A stretch of 44,514 bases of DNA, taken from NCBI GenBank assembly GCA_016934635.1, contig JAFGSK010000059.1, positions 1 through 44,514 on the forward strand, in the 5' to 3' direction. This stretch comes from Caldifarciminota bacterium (GTDB lineage Bacteria; Hydrothermota; Tepidihabitantia; B3-TA06). A model generated the notes under the pieces. That model was not told where the DNA came from. It saw nothing but the letters and a program-made list of their open reading frames with translations, and did no database searches. The translations under genes were made by a program, and so were the position numbers. Below are positions 25,639 to 33,457 of the stretch, in pieces (the stretch's first letter is position 1; each line of letters begins with the position of its first letter).

Positions 25639-26153
25639 CAGTACTTTTTTTTTACCTCTGTGGAAAACGCCAGATCTACAATCTTAACATCAGGAAACCG
25701 CTCCTTCGGTTCGTGAAAAGGAAGATTCATAAGGGTATCTACCGCCTCAGCTAATTCGTCGGTGTCAAGCCAGTCCTGTAATTTAATACTGGCAACGTAC
25801 ACCGCCACGGGGAGGATATCTATCCCAACTGCGGGGTAACCTAATTCCTTACAAGCCAGCAAGGTTGTACCTCAGCCAGCAAAAGGATCGAGAATTATAT
25901 CTCCAGGGGGGACCCCCCAATACTTTAAGAGATTCACAACTAGCTGTCGGGAGAACCCTTCCTTGTACTTAAACCAGTTATAAACAGGAAGCTTCTTGTT
26001 GGGAACATTAGTTACCAACCTGCGGTAATCCAACTTATCTTGAAACAGATCTGAATATTTTCTCTCTAATACGCTACGAAACCCGTAGCCAAAACTTTTC
26101 TTAGGGGATGTCGTTACATGGGGTTCTGATTCAGACTTGGATCGAGCAAGCAT
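25626..26153 (-). pseudogene. 5' fragment of a site-specific DNA methyltransferase with in-frame stop
   Basis: The frame begins MLARSKSESEPHV and contains YKEGFSRQLVVNLLKYW followed by the SAM-binding motif DPFAG*GTTLLACKELG. TGA (25872-25874) replaces the residue between DPFAG and GTT. It goes on with GIDILPVAVYVASIKLQDW and FPDVKIVDLAF, then ends at the IS30 boundary. So it has both a nonsense mutation in the key motif and an insertion. The promoter TTGATT-16 bp-TATAAT (26160-26187) leaves 6 nt to the ATG, a leaderless arrangement. Confidence 0.85.
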
Positions 26154-26159
26154 AAAGAG

Positions 26160-26187
26160 ATTATAGGTCGCAAATAAAGGAAATCAA
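26160..26187 (-). promoter_or_regulatory. Predicted promoter of the dead restriction-modification operon
   Basis: TTGATT (26182-26187), 16 bp, TATAAT (26160-26165), then 6 nt to the methyltransferase ATG. Confidence 0.6.
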
Positions 26188-26559
26188 GTGCATAGAAAAA
26201 CCAACACCTGATTATCTGCAATCCTCTTTCTCCGGAGACGGTTGCTTCACTCCACGGTTAGAGGGGGGGTGATATTCCAGCTTACGCCCCCCGGGGTCAA
26301 AAGGAGAATTCGCGATGCCTGTTCCGATTTTTTCAACTTTAGCGGGCCGCAAGCGTCGCATACGTGAAAAGATCGCAGACTCCCATCACCCAGCGCTTCG
26401 TGCCGCCCTTTTCCCCTACGGGGCGTAAACGTACCTATGGAAAATGGTGAAGAAAAGAGGAAAAGGACCTGCCGACCTGGCCCTTCCAACTCTTTTCTAC
26501 GACCTTTTTACCCTCCGGTTCGCAAGCGTGACCGTCGTGAATAAATAAAGAGAACCTGT
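26188..26559. other. Gene-free spacer with shared repeat words
   Basis: No gene is supported. GCAAGCGTCGCATACGTGA (near 26350) and CGCAAGCGTGACCGTCGTGA (near 26521) repeat words found near 11064, 33375 and 35810. GCCCCGTA-type inverted words lie near 26415. Confidence 0.5.
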
Positions 26560-26689
26560 GAAGTTCCCGCAGGGAACTTCTTAAATCTCCGCCTTTGGCG
26601 GAGATTAGGGGTCCCCCGCGATATCGCGAAGCGAGATCGTGGGACATTCATTCGGGGTCCCCGCAGCTTTACGTAGTAAAGTTGCGGGG
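26560..26689. repeat. Cluster of four consecutive palindromes
   Basis: Four hairpins follow one another: GAAGTTCCC/GGGAACTTC (26560-26580, loop GCA); AATCTCCGCC/GGCGGAGATT (26584-26606, loop TTT); CCCGCGAT... with ...ATCGTGGG (26615-26643, loop GAA); and CCCCGCAGCTTTAC with GTAAAGTTGCGGGG (26659-26689, loop GTA). Similar units occur at 35724-35988. They resemble REP/BIME-type intergenic elements. Confidence 0.8.
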
Positions 26690-26694
26690 TATAT

Positions 26695-27201
26695 TTACCA
26701 TACGTACCGGATTCCGATCCCGGTCCCGGGACCTATCCAGATGTCCTCGATGTACTGCCAGGTGTAGTATCCGAGCTGGACCTCGGGCATGAGCGTTATC
26801 CCTGAACCGTCGTCCATCTCGATAACCATGATGTCAAGCCCTAATATGGCTCCGGCGGATATACCCCATCGGGTTCTCCAGTCGCTTTCAACGTCCCAAC
26901 CATAATCCCGGGCCATCCAGGGAGCCGCGGCGCCGCCCACGTAGAATCGTATCCTGCGTCCGGGATTGAATATCTTGTAGATACGAAGCTCACCCTTAAG
27001 TGCATACTCGTAGTCGTCCGAAACCGGAAAAGCCCTGCCGTGAGCTACGACCTCGAAGGCTAACCCGTTCTTGAGAGCGGCTCGGTATGAAAGCCCCTGA
27101 CACAACATGTCAGCCTGCAGACCTATGCCTTGCTCGGCTGCGGCGGTCCCAACGAGACCCAGCATAAACAAGACGCCTGTCAAAGCTCTTGGAAAAGACA
27201 T
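26695..27201 (-). CDS. Small outer-membrane beta-barrel protein
   Basis: A 168-residue protein with a signal peptide (PRALTGVLFMLGLVGTAAA) and alternating strand segments with aromatic ends (LRIYKIFNPGRRIRFYVGGA, MPEVQLGYYTWQYIEDIW). It finishes GTGIGIRYVW, a C-terminal aromatic residue as expected for a Bam-inserted barrel. Function is unknown. It follows the next barrel gene by 9 nt on the same strand, so they are co-transcribed. The palindrome cluster begins 6 nt after its end. Confidence 0.75.
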   Translation of the reverse strand: MSFPRALTGVLFMLGLVGTAAAEQGIGLQADMLCQGLSYRAALKNGLAFEVVAHGRAFPVSDDYEYALKGELRIYKIFNPGRRIRFYVGGAAAPWMARDYGWDVESDWRTRWGISAGAILGLDIMVIEMDDGSGITLMPEVQLGYYTWQYIEDIWIGPGTGIGIRYVW

Positions 27202-27210
27202 CTTGACCTC

Positions 27211-27750
27211 CTACCAGCTCAGTACGAAGCCTGCCCCGAAATCGGGGAAGAATATCCATTGATCTCTGTCCTCAAATGTTCCATAACTGTAGTCGTATTG
27301 ATTATACCGGTACATGAGTCCTGAATCGAATTCAAAGCGAAGTCCTGCAAGCCCGGAAAGCCAACTGGACTCGTCTTCCGCGTACTTGAAAGGAGCCACC
27401 GAGATACCCAAGACTCCCCTTCCTCCAAGATGATTCCTCTCTCCATCGTCGGAGCCGTATCCTACGCCCAGGGCCCAGTAGGGAGATATCCAGTTTTCCG
27501 GCCTGTACATTACGCCTGCGCGAAGTCCAACGTTGAAGAAATAATAGTTGGAGGTAGAGGAACCCGTGTAAATACCGATTGCCTGGGGTGCAACAAAGAC
27601 CTGTGCACCTGACTGCGTGGGGATCCAGATGCGGAACTCGAAGCCGCCCGAAACCGGATCTATCCTTGCACCCACACCCATCCGGGGTGCTGCGGCAATG
27701 ATGCACGGTAAAAGCAAAGCTGCAAAGGCAACCTTGATTATTCTATTCAT
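27211..27750 (-). CDS. Small outer-membrane beta-barrel protein
   Basis: A 179-residue exported protein from the ATG at 27750, which has AAGGAGGCGTGC just upstream. An in-frame ATG at 27783 would put 11 residues before the signal peptide. The signal is IIKVAFAALLLPCIIAAA. The mature part is a series of strands (GFEFRIWIPTQSG, YYFFNVGLRAGVMYRP, YWALGVGYGS) and ends FGAGFVLSW with a terminal aromatic. It is the first gene of a two-gene barrel operon with the promoter at 27773-27800. Function is unknown. Confidence 0.78.
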   Translation of the reverse strand: MNRIIKVAFAALLLPCIIAAAPRMGVGARIDPVSGGFEFRIWIPTQSGAQVFVAPQAIGIYTGSSTSNYYFFNVGLRAGVMYRPENWISPYWALGVGYGSDDGERNHLGGRGVLGISVAPFKYAEDESSWLSGLAGLRFEFDSGLMYRYNQYDYSYGTFEDRDQWIFFPDFGAGFVLSW

Positions 27751-27772
27751 GCACGCCTCCTTGCATGCGGTA

Positions 27773-27800
27773 AGCATATGCATAGGGTATTCTTTGTCAA
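27773..27800 (-). promoter_or_regulatory. Predicted promoter of the two-barrel operon
   Basis: TTGACA (27795-27800), 16 bp, TATGCT (27773-27778). Confidence 0.7.
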
Positions 27801-27845
27801 CCGTTAGGGTACATATTACTAATCGAGGAATTTGAAGTCGGATTA

Positions 27846-28214
27846 TTACTCGTCCCTAAGCCAGGCATCTGCTTGCAGGACATCGGTGAAGAACCGGAAC
27901 TCTGATGTGGCTCGAACCGCCTTCAGGAAGAGCTTTACCAGGTTAGCAAAGGCACCGGAGAGTCCAACTATTGCGTACCTTACGTCACCTTTTTCCCCTA
28001 TATTCCGGAGTCTTTCCTGCAAGGCCTGCCGTGCCGAGGGACGAACCTTGTCCACCTCGGATAAGTCTACCAGGTAACGTATCTTTCTCAATCTATGCTC
28101 ATCTATAAGCTTATCGGAGATTCCTGTGGCAAGTGTTACGTCTTCGTCAGTGCACTCGCCCCACGCCCTGACGTAAAGTATTCTATCTTGTAACGTTACG
28201 GAGCTTGCCATCAT
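27846..28214 (-). CDS. SpoIIAA-like (STAS/DUF3478-type) protein
   Basis: A 122-residue cytoplasmic protein. It alternates strands and helices: RILYVRAWGECTDEDVTLAT, RKIRYLVDLSEVDKVRPSAR, DVRYAIVGLSG and FRFFTDVLQADAWL. This matches the SpoIIAA-like fold, used for lipid or protein binding, better than a phosphorylatable anti-sigma antagonist. It is a paralogue of the upstream gene: both have IRYLVD, then PSARQA or PDARQA, then R-RYAI or KIRYAI. The start overlaps that gene's stop (ATGA, 28211-28214), so the pair is co-translated and may heterodimerise. Confidence 0.75.
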   Translation of the reverse strand: MMASSVTLQDRILYVRAWGECTDEDVTLATGISDKLIDEHRLRKIRYLVDLSEVDKVRPSARQALQERLRNIGEKGDVRYAIVGLSGAFANLVKLFLKAVRATSEFRFFTDVLQADAWLRDE

Positions 28215-28582
28215 CCGTTCTCATCAAGCCAGATCAGTGCATCATCTTCGCTTTTAAAGAACTTGAGGACCGCGTTTGCCCTCGATGCCCTGGCAAACAT
28301 CTGCAACAATCCTGCGAGAACAGGGGTTTTCCCGAGAATCGCGTACCTTATCTTGCCCTTAACGGCCATCCGGGCGGTTCTTTCGCGAAATGCCTGACGT
28401 GCGTCAGGTGTAATCCTGCCTACATAGGTGAAATCGACCAGGTATCTAATCCTCGTGATATCGTGTTCCTTGATCAGCCTGTCCACCTCATGCGTTGCCT
28501 TCCTTACGTCCTCCGCGGTCTGTTCACCTATGGATACGATATGAAGGATGTTGCCTGACATCAAATCAACTTCAGTAGCCAT
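28211..28582 (-). CDS. SpoIIAA-like (STAS/DUF3478-type) protein, first of a pair
   Basis: A 123-residue paralogue of the gene at 27846, with LHIVSIGEQTAEDVRKATHE, RIRYLVDFTYVGRITPDARQ, IRYAILGKTPVLAGLLQMFA and LKFFKSEDDALIWL. The ATG at 28582 has GGAG 5 nt upstream, so it is preferred over the in-frame ATG at 28609. The promoter lies at 28626-28653. No anti-sigma factor or kinase is next to it, so a partner-switching role is not supported. The function is unknown. Confidence 0.75.
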   Translation of the reverse strand: MATEVDLMSGNILHIVSIGEQTAEDVRKATHEVDRLIKEHDITRIRYLVDFTYVGRITPDARQAFRERTARMAVKGKIRYAILGKTPVLAGLLQMFARASRANAVLKFFKSEDDALIWLDENG

Positions 28583-28625
28583 TTCTTCTCCGGTTTCTTT
28601 TGCTCTCAAATTAGGGCCTGAAATT

Positions 28626-28653
28626 AATATAGAAGATTTACGCGGGGTGTCAA
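28626..28653 (-). promoter_or_regulatory. Predicted promoter of the SpoIIAA-like pair
   Basis: TTGACA (28648-28653), 16 bp, TATATT (28626-28631). It is divergent from the promoter at 28663-28691. Confidence 0.7.
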
Positions 28654-28662
28654 GCCGTTTAG

Positions 28663-28691
28663 TTGACAGGAGGGCGAATAACGTGTATCCT
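28663..28691 (+). promoter_or_regulatory. Predicted promoter of the membrane-protein gene
   Basis: TTGACA (28663-28668), 17 bp, TATCCT (28686-28691). It lies 10 bp from the divergent promoter's -35, so the two may compete. Confidence 0.65.
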
Positions 28692-28719
28692 GTGCGTTGT
28701 CATATGTTAAGGAGGATAA

Positions 28720-29436
28720 ATGAACTACGGACTGTTGTTTAATTCGGGTGTGAGCTTGCTTATAGCCATAGGTGGAGGTATCTTGACTATCTACGTTCTC
28801 GTACGGAAGCGGGACCCGAAGGTGCTGTTCATGTCTGCTTTGTTTGCGGCCTTCTGGTTTTGCATAACGATGGTATACCTCCTGGCCAGCGCCAGGATTC
28901 TGGCAGCCTTTTTCGGGCATTACGGTCTTGACCGTGTTCTCTACCAGATAGATAACGCCTTCGGCGGGGCAATGGCCATACCCGCGGTTCTCATGGCCCT
29001 CTACATGCTTACACGGAACAAGGTTGCAGGTGGGGTGGGTGCATCCCTGATTTCGGTGGTTTGGGCCGTCTGGGTTGTGATAATGGTAATAAACGGAGTA
29101 TCCGGTCCCGAGGTAAGCCAGTGGCATACGGACTGGGATCAGGTTTCCGCCGCAGCCGAGTACATCGCCATCTTTGGACTTTATCTTCCGGCCGTACTCG
29201 CCATGTTCTCGATGTTCTTCGGTCTCATAAGGGTCGATTCGGGCATGGCGCGCTACCGACTCATTATGACCGCCCTTTCGATGATCCTGACCGCAACACT
29301 GATTATTATCGAGTTCCTGACCACCAATCCCCTGCTTGGAATATGGATACGGCTCGGGATATTAGTTGCGGTGCTCGTGGGTGTTTTCGGCTACTTCCCG
29401 CCGAAAGGTCTGCAGGCTAGACTTAAGGAAGGCTAG
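28720..29436 (+). CDS. Seven-helix integral membrane protein of unknown function
   Basis: A 238-residue membrane protein with about seven hydrophobic segments (first at 7-27, others near 38-58, 80-96, 107-126, 145-165, 177-195 and 203-220). The layout and the short loops resemble the N-terminal sensor regions of some histidine kinases (7TM or histidine-kinase N-terminal types), but no cytoplasmic output domain follows the short basic tail. AAGGAGGATAA precedes the ATG. It stands alone on its strand. A sensor or transporter role cannot be chosen from sequence. Confidence 0.8.
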   Translation: MNYGLLFNSGVSLLIAIGGGILTIYVLVRKRDPKVLFMSALFAAFWFCITMVYLLASARILAAFFGHYGLDRVLYQIDNAFGGAMAIPAVLMALYMLTRNKVAGGVGASLISVVWAVWVVIMVINGVSGPEVSQWHTDWDQVSAAAEYIAIFGLYLPAVLAMFSMFFGLIRVDSGMARYRLIMTALSMILTATLIIIEFLTTNPLLGIWIRLGILVAVLVGVFGYFPPKGLQARLKEG

Positions 29437-29469
29437 ACCCCGAATCGCCGTCCGACGTACAGACCTAAC

Positions 29470-29660
29470 CACAAAGCACACGAAGTACACAAAGAACAAT
29501 CAATATTTCAGACACCTTTTGCGAAAGGACACTTTCTCGACGGCGTGAGGCGATAAGCAAGATAGAGGACAGATAAAAGGATAATTGACCGTGTCGCAAG
29601 AGCCTGACACACAAGAGAGCACTTGTCCTAAACACCATAATTACCCTTGTGTGCTTGGTG
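29470..29660. repeat. Imperfect inverted repeat pair in the spacer
   Basis: CACAAAGCACACGAAG (29470-29485) and CCTTGTGTGCTTGGTG (29645-29660) match in reverse complement at 13 of 16 positions. They flank about 160 bp with no gene. Such CACAAAG/CACGAAG words are dispersed repeats in many environmental genomes. Confidence 0.5.
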
Positions 29661-29687
29661 ATCTTTACGGTTTTAAAAAGTCTAAGC

Positions 29688-29715
29688 TTGACTAGTTGCA
29701 TAATACGGCTATATT
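29688..29715 (+). promoter_or_regulatory. Predicted promoter of the small lipoprotein gene
   Basis: TTGACT (29688-29693), 16 bp, TATATT (29710-29715). Confidence 0.55.
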
Positions 29716-29731
29716 TCGGGTGGAGGTTAGA

Positions 29732-30043
29732 ATGAAAAAGAACTTGTCAACTATTATTCCAATAGTAGCAGTGCTGGCATTGCTCGTATTCGCCGGCTGC
29801 GCCGCAGGCGACGTCCGCTGGGACGAAGCGAACCCTTCAGGTTTCTGGGCCGGGTTATGGCACGGCATGATAGCAGTTGTAACCTTTATCATCTCGCTGT
29901 TTTCCAAGACGGTCAAGATGTACGAGTGCGCCAACAACGGCGGCTGGTACGACTTCGGATTCATCCTCGGGATACTCATAATCTGGGGAGGCAGCTCGGG
30001 TGCAATGTGCAGGAGCAGAATGGGCAAGCGAAAGGAAGACTAG
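29732..30043 (+). CDS. Small membrane lipoprotein
   Basis: A 103-residue protein from the ATG at 29732 with TGGAGGTTAGA upstream. The signal is KKNLSTIIPIVAVLALLVFAGC with a lipobox (VFAGC), so acylation at Cys22 is likely. Two more hydrophobic segments follow (MIAVVTFIISLF, and GFILGILIIWGGSSGA), separated by a polar loop with NNGGWYDFGF. Proteins of this plan (short lipoprotein with WHGMIA and NNGGWYDFGF) occur in many bacteria as uncharacterised genes. The start upstream at 29696 is not preferred. Function is unknown. Confidence 0.8.
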   Translation: MKKNLSTIIPIVAVLALLVFAGCAAGDVRWDEANPSGFWAGLWHGMIAVVTFIISLFSKTVKMYECANNGGWYDFGFILGILIIWGGSSGAMCRSRMGKRKED

Positions 30044-30123
30044 AGACTCATAATGCGCGAATCTATCAAGGACTTTAGATCATTTGGCCGTGTTTTGGTT
30101 AAAAAGGGATCTGGAAGCCGACG

Positions 30124-30747
30124 ATGCCTTTAATAAGCATAGCTCAACGGCTAAAGAACCTGTTGACATTTCTCCAGATCCAGGGTGTACGCAAGGTGCT
30201 TCAGATAGGAGTTGGTGACAGCGAGTCTTCGTCTATCCTGTCCGAAGCCGGTTTTAATGTGACCGTGCTCGAGGCATCACAGCAAAAGCTTGCCATACTC
30301 AAATCCAGACTGGATGACAAAGGCCTTTCCGCCCGACTTATCCCCGCCTCTCCGGACAACCTGCCGGAGCTTCCAGGTCCTTTCGACTTCGCTGTGGCTT
30401 ACAACAATCTTTTCTTAACGACACGGGAAGCGCTTCAGAACAGGTTGCATGAATTACTCTCCCGGCTCAAAGAGGACGGCTTCTTCTACATAACACTAAT
30501 CTCTACACGTAACAGCAACTACGCCAAAGGCAGCGAGATCGAACCCCACACCTTCAAGGACAACGGCGAGATATGCCATTACTGTGACACCCCAGAAATC
30601 GTCACACTCCTTCGGCACGTGGAAATTATCGATCTACGTAACCAGGAGCAGAAAGAACCGGGAAGTTATCACTGGCACATTCTCGGGCGCAACCGAGATC
30701 CCTACCCCCCAGAAGAAGCAGAAGAAGCCTCAGGTTCGGAAAAATAG
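30124..30747 (+). CDS. Class I SAM-dependent methyltransferase-like protein
   Basis: A 207-residue protein with a Rossmann methyltransferase pattern: motif I VRKVLQIGVGDSESSSILSE, the acidic end of strand 2 (VTVLEASQQKL), a middle strand FDFAVAYNNLFL, and LKEDGFFYITLIS. The motif I glycines (GVGDSES) deviate from GxGxG, and the last strands are short, so activity is uncertain. The late segment CHYCDTPEIVTLLRHVEIID fits the usual tellurite-resistance-type methyltransferases. A short CGG-AAG ribosome binding site stands before the ATG. No substrate gene is adjacent. Confidence 0.75.
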   Translation: MPLISIAQRLKNLLTFLQIQGVRKVLQIGVGDSESSSILSEAGFNVTVLEASQQKLAILKSRLDDKGLSARLIPASPDNLPELPGPFDFAVAYNNLFLTTREALQNRLHELLSRLKEDGFFYITLISTRNSNYAKGSEIEPHTFKDNGEICHYCDTPEIVTLLRHVEIIDLRNQEQKEPGSYHWHILGRNRDPYPPEEAEEASGSEK

Positions 30748-30967
30748 AGAGTTCTAGAACCCCTTCACATATATCCGTGATTTCTAACGACCCAACACCT
30801 TAATATTATAGTAAAATCCGATCGTTGGCCCGGAGGGTCACGCTAGCGGCCCGAAGGGCTAAAAAGAGGATATTGTTCGTAGGGTGTGAATTGAAAACCT
30901 TTACAGGTTAACTTTCGTCTAAAAACGTAGCTAGACTTAAAAGATAAACTCTGGAGTCGGAGGTTGC
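30748..30967. other. Spacer before the DUF5916 cluster with repeat words
   Basis: No gene is visible. GGCCCGGAGGGTCACGCTAG and CGGCCCGAAGGGC near 30825-30860 are variants of the words seen near 33375. A GTCGGAGGTTGC ribosome binding region precedes the next gene. Confidence 0.5.
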
Positions 30968-33211
30968 ATGAACTTACTGCTTGCGCTTTCCCTTTTTTTG
31001 AATTCTGCTGAGGTTACAGCGGTCAACGGAACAACGAACAGGTCGGTTGAGGCGGTGTACGTGGAAACCCCACCCGTCATAGACGGGATACTCGACGAGG
31101 CGTGCTGGCATGAAAATCAAGGCTTTACTGATTTCTACGAAAGCTGGCCGGTCTTATGCGATTCCGCATCCGAGGAAACCAGGGTGGTGGTTTTATACGA
31201 CGATAAGTTCCTGTACATGGGATTCTTCTGTCATTACTCAGAACCTGACCAGGTGGTTGCCTGGCTCGTTCCACGTGAATCCGCGGGTGACGGGGACGAC
31301 ATTACGGTTACATTAGATACTTACGACGATGACCGCAACGGTTTCAGATTTGCGTTCAACCCCCTGGGAAACCAGCGCGATTACTACCTGTCGCACGGTG
31401 GCAGCTGGCAGGATAACTCATGGGACGGTGTGTGGTACGTCGAGACCTCTATAGATGAGTACGGGTGGTACGCGGAACTGGCAGTTCCTTTCAAAACCTT
31501 ACGATTCAAACCCACAGAAGAACAGACATGGGGCCTGTGCGTTTCCAGATGGCTGGATAACAAGTACGAGAGGGTTATGTGGGCCGACTACAAGCCTGAG
31601 GACTTTGGGCAGGGTACGATGATCGAGCGGTTCGGCAAGCTTACAGGAATTCGGGGAGTAAAGCCGGGGCTTCACATGGAGTTTCTGCCTCATCTTACTC
31701 AGACCGTATTCATGCAGAATCCTTTTCCGGACAGTGCAGGATTCGACGATATCTCCTTTGTTCCCTGGGACAACGGTGTCATCGGCCTGGACTACAAGTA
31801 CATCGTTGCCACAAACCTGACCCTGGACGTAACGACCTTCCCGGATTACGGACAGATAGAGGCCGACCCTGAAAACATAAACCTCTCCCAGTACGAAACC
31901 TACTTTTCCGAACGCCGCCCGTTCTTTACCGAGGGTTCGAGCATATTCGGGTTCCCGTACTTCGATCTCGTGTACACTCGCAGGATAGGCAAGAGACTCG
32001 ATGACGGGACAGAGGTTCCGATATACGCAGGCGGAAGGTTCACGGGCAAGCTCGGCGGAACCGAGATAGGGCTGCTCGAGGTTATGACAGGCCAGGCTGA
32101 CTACACCGACTTCTACGGCCAAGAGCAGCGAGAACCTGCCTCCCTCTACTCAATATTACGTCTTACTCAGGATGTTCTTGAGCGCTCAAGGATAGGTTTT
32201 ATAGGGACTTCCAGGGATCGTATCGAAGGCGCTTACGAAGCGGATCATGTGCTGGGAGCGGATGCCGATCTGCATTTCGACGATCACTGGGGTGTTTACG
32301 GCTCGTACGCCCGGACACTATATGCCGACACATTGGGAACCCCGGACTCATTTGCTCGCAAGGGCGGGAATATGGCCGCTTTAAACCTGCATCGGGACGG
32401 GCTTCTGAGTTACTCTGTAGACGTTTCCTATACAGACAGCCTTGCCGATGTCAATGCCGTCGGGATAATGAGTGATCCGGGGCGGACTTATTTTAGCATG
32501 GATCTGGGATATCAAAACTCATGGAATGACTCCTGGCTGCGTTTTCTCTCGACCGGTGTCTACCCCGGGATCGGCAAACGTCTGGAAGACAGTCTATGGT
32601 CTTATTCTACTTACGCAACGGCTTCCATGACCCTTGCGAACAACTGGACGGTTGTTGGTGACGGTTCAGCAGGTTACGGCTATTACTGGCAGGATAGACG
32701 TCAGCGTTTGTCTGCGAGCGCCGGCCTGGGTTTTGGCTCCAACTCCGCAAAGAGATTCTACGGTGGGGTCAATCTGAATTACTGGGACCAGTACATACAT
32801 TACTACAGTACACCGATGTATTTCGGTCACGTTGTATCTCTAAGCCCGAACTTCGGCCTGAGAATCGCGAAGAACTTCCTCGTAACAGGATATGCATCTT
32901 TCCGCAGGGTACTTTACGAGGACTGGCGCCCGGACACGCTGACCTACCCCGACCTGATGTGGACTGCGGGAGAAGGAATCAGGTATACGGCTACTCGTCG
33001 TCTTTCCTTTCGTCTCAACGCCCAGCAGAACACATTGGATGAATATTACGGTCAACAGCTTCTCATAACCTGGGAGATAGCCCCGTTGAGTTATCTTTAC
33101 CTTGCATCTTCGCTTGACCTTGAAGGCGATCCCGGAACCTTGAACCCCTTCGATGTTCACCCAGGGGAGTTGACACTTTACGGCAAGATAGTATACTTAT
33201 TTAGAATATAA
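30968..33211 (+). CDS. DUF5916 outer-membrane protein with CBM9-like domain, copy 1
   Basis: A 747-residue exported protein. A short signal peptide (NLLLALSLFLNSAEVTA) leads to a carbohydrate-binding-module-9-like domain (about 25-190: PPVIDGILDEACWHE, VVVLYDDKFLYMGFFC, VPRESAGDGDDITVTLDTYD). A DUF5916 region follows (about 200-747: PGLHMEFLPHLTQT, LTLDVTTFPDYGQIEADPE, ERRPFFTEGSSIFG, VYTRRIGKR). It ends in strands with YGKIVYLFRI. DUF5916 proteins are predicted to be beta-barrels in the outer membrane, possibly for polymer handling. Copies 2 and 3 follow. TCGGAGGTTGC precedes the ATG. Confidence 0.88.
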   Translation: MNLLLALSLFLNSAEVTAVNGTTNRSVEAVYVETPPVIDGILDEACWHENQGFTDFYESWPVLCDSASEETRVVVLYDDKFLYMGFFCHYSEPDQVVAWLVPRESAGDGDDITVTLDTYDDDRNGFRFAFNPLGNQRDYYLSHGGSWQDNSWDGVWYVETSIDEYGWYAELAVPFKTLRFKPTEEQTWGLCVSRWLDNKYERVMWADYKPEDFGQGTMIERFGKLTGIRGVKPGLHMEFLPHLTQTVFMQNPFPDSAGFDDISFVPWDNGVIGLDYKYIVATNLTLDVTTFPDYGQIEADPENINLSQYETYFSERRPFFTEGSSIFGFPYFDLVYTRRIGKRLDDGTEVPIYAGGRFTGKLGGTEIGLLEVMTGQADYTDFYGQEQREPASLYSILRLTQDVLERSRIGFIGTSRDRIEGAYEADHVLGADADLHFDDHWGVYGSYARTLYADTLGTPDSFARKGGNMAALNLHRDGLLSYSVDVSYTDSLADVNAVGIMSDPGRTYFSMDLGYQNSWNDSWLRFLSTGVYPGIGKRLEDSLWSYSTYATASMTLANNWTVVGDGSAGYGYYWQDRRQRLSASAGLGFGSNSAKRFYGGVNLNYWDQYIHYYSTPMYFGHVVSLSPNFGLRIAKNFLVTGYASFRRVLYEDWRPDTLTYPDLMWTAGEGIRYTATRRLSFRLNAQQNTLDEYYGQQLLITWEIAPLSYLYLASSLDLEGDPGTLNPFDVHPGELTLYGKIVYLFRI

Positions 33212-33255
33212 TTTACCCTACGATCCTGCGTGTTTTTCAGACACGAACGCAGTAT

Positions 33256-33282
33256 CGCGGGGGCCCGGAATCATGCCCCGCG
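33256..33282. repeat. Palindrome of the intergenic family
   Basis: CGCGGGG (33256-33262) pairs with CCCCGCG (33276-33282). It sits in the spacer between DUF5916 copies 1 and 2, flanked by words also seen at 38.7 kb (CGATCCTGC). Confidence 0.6.
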
Positions 33283-33374
33283 ACGCTTTGTGGTAAAGGC
33301 AAATCGCTTCGCTCTTGAACTCCATAAATGTCGTCATTTCGTGTGTGGGGATCCCGGACTTTTCGCCTTAGCGA

Positions 33375-33418
33375 ACGCTTGCGGCCCGTTAGGGTCACGC
33401 TTGCGGCCCGTTAGGGTC
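33375..33418 (+). repeat. Exact 22 bp head-to-tail duplication
   Basis: The unit ACGCTTGCGGCC...TTAGGGTC at 33375-33396 recurs without any change at 33397-33418. It contains the GGGTC and CGCTTGC words of the intergenic family. Confidence 0.85.
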
Positions 33419-33457
33419 AAAATATCGCGAAGGCTAAACTCTAGAGTCGGAGGTTGC

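Noticed and set aside
25872..25874. TGA between DPFAG and GTT of the methyltransferase as a selenocysteine codon
   Set aside because: Homologues usually carry Cys or Ser at this position, which made it tempting. The gene is also split by IS30 and the partner nuclease has a TAA, so a nonsense mutation fits better.
26560..26689. CRISPR array
   Set aside because: The units are palindromes of different sequence and spacing, with no constant direct repeat or spacer pattern and no cas genes.
33230..33457. Longer N-terminus for DUF5916 copy 2
   Set aside because: The frame is open upstream by chance and runs through the palindrome and the tandem duplication. The ATG at 33458 has the same leader as copy 1 and a signal peptide.
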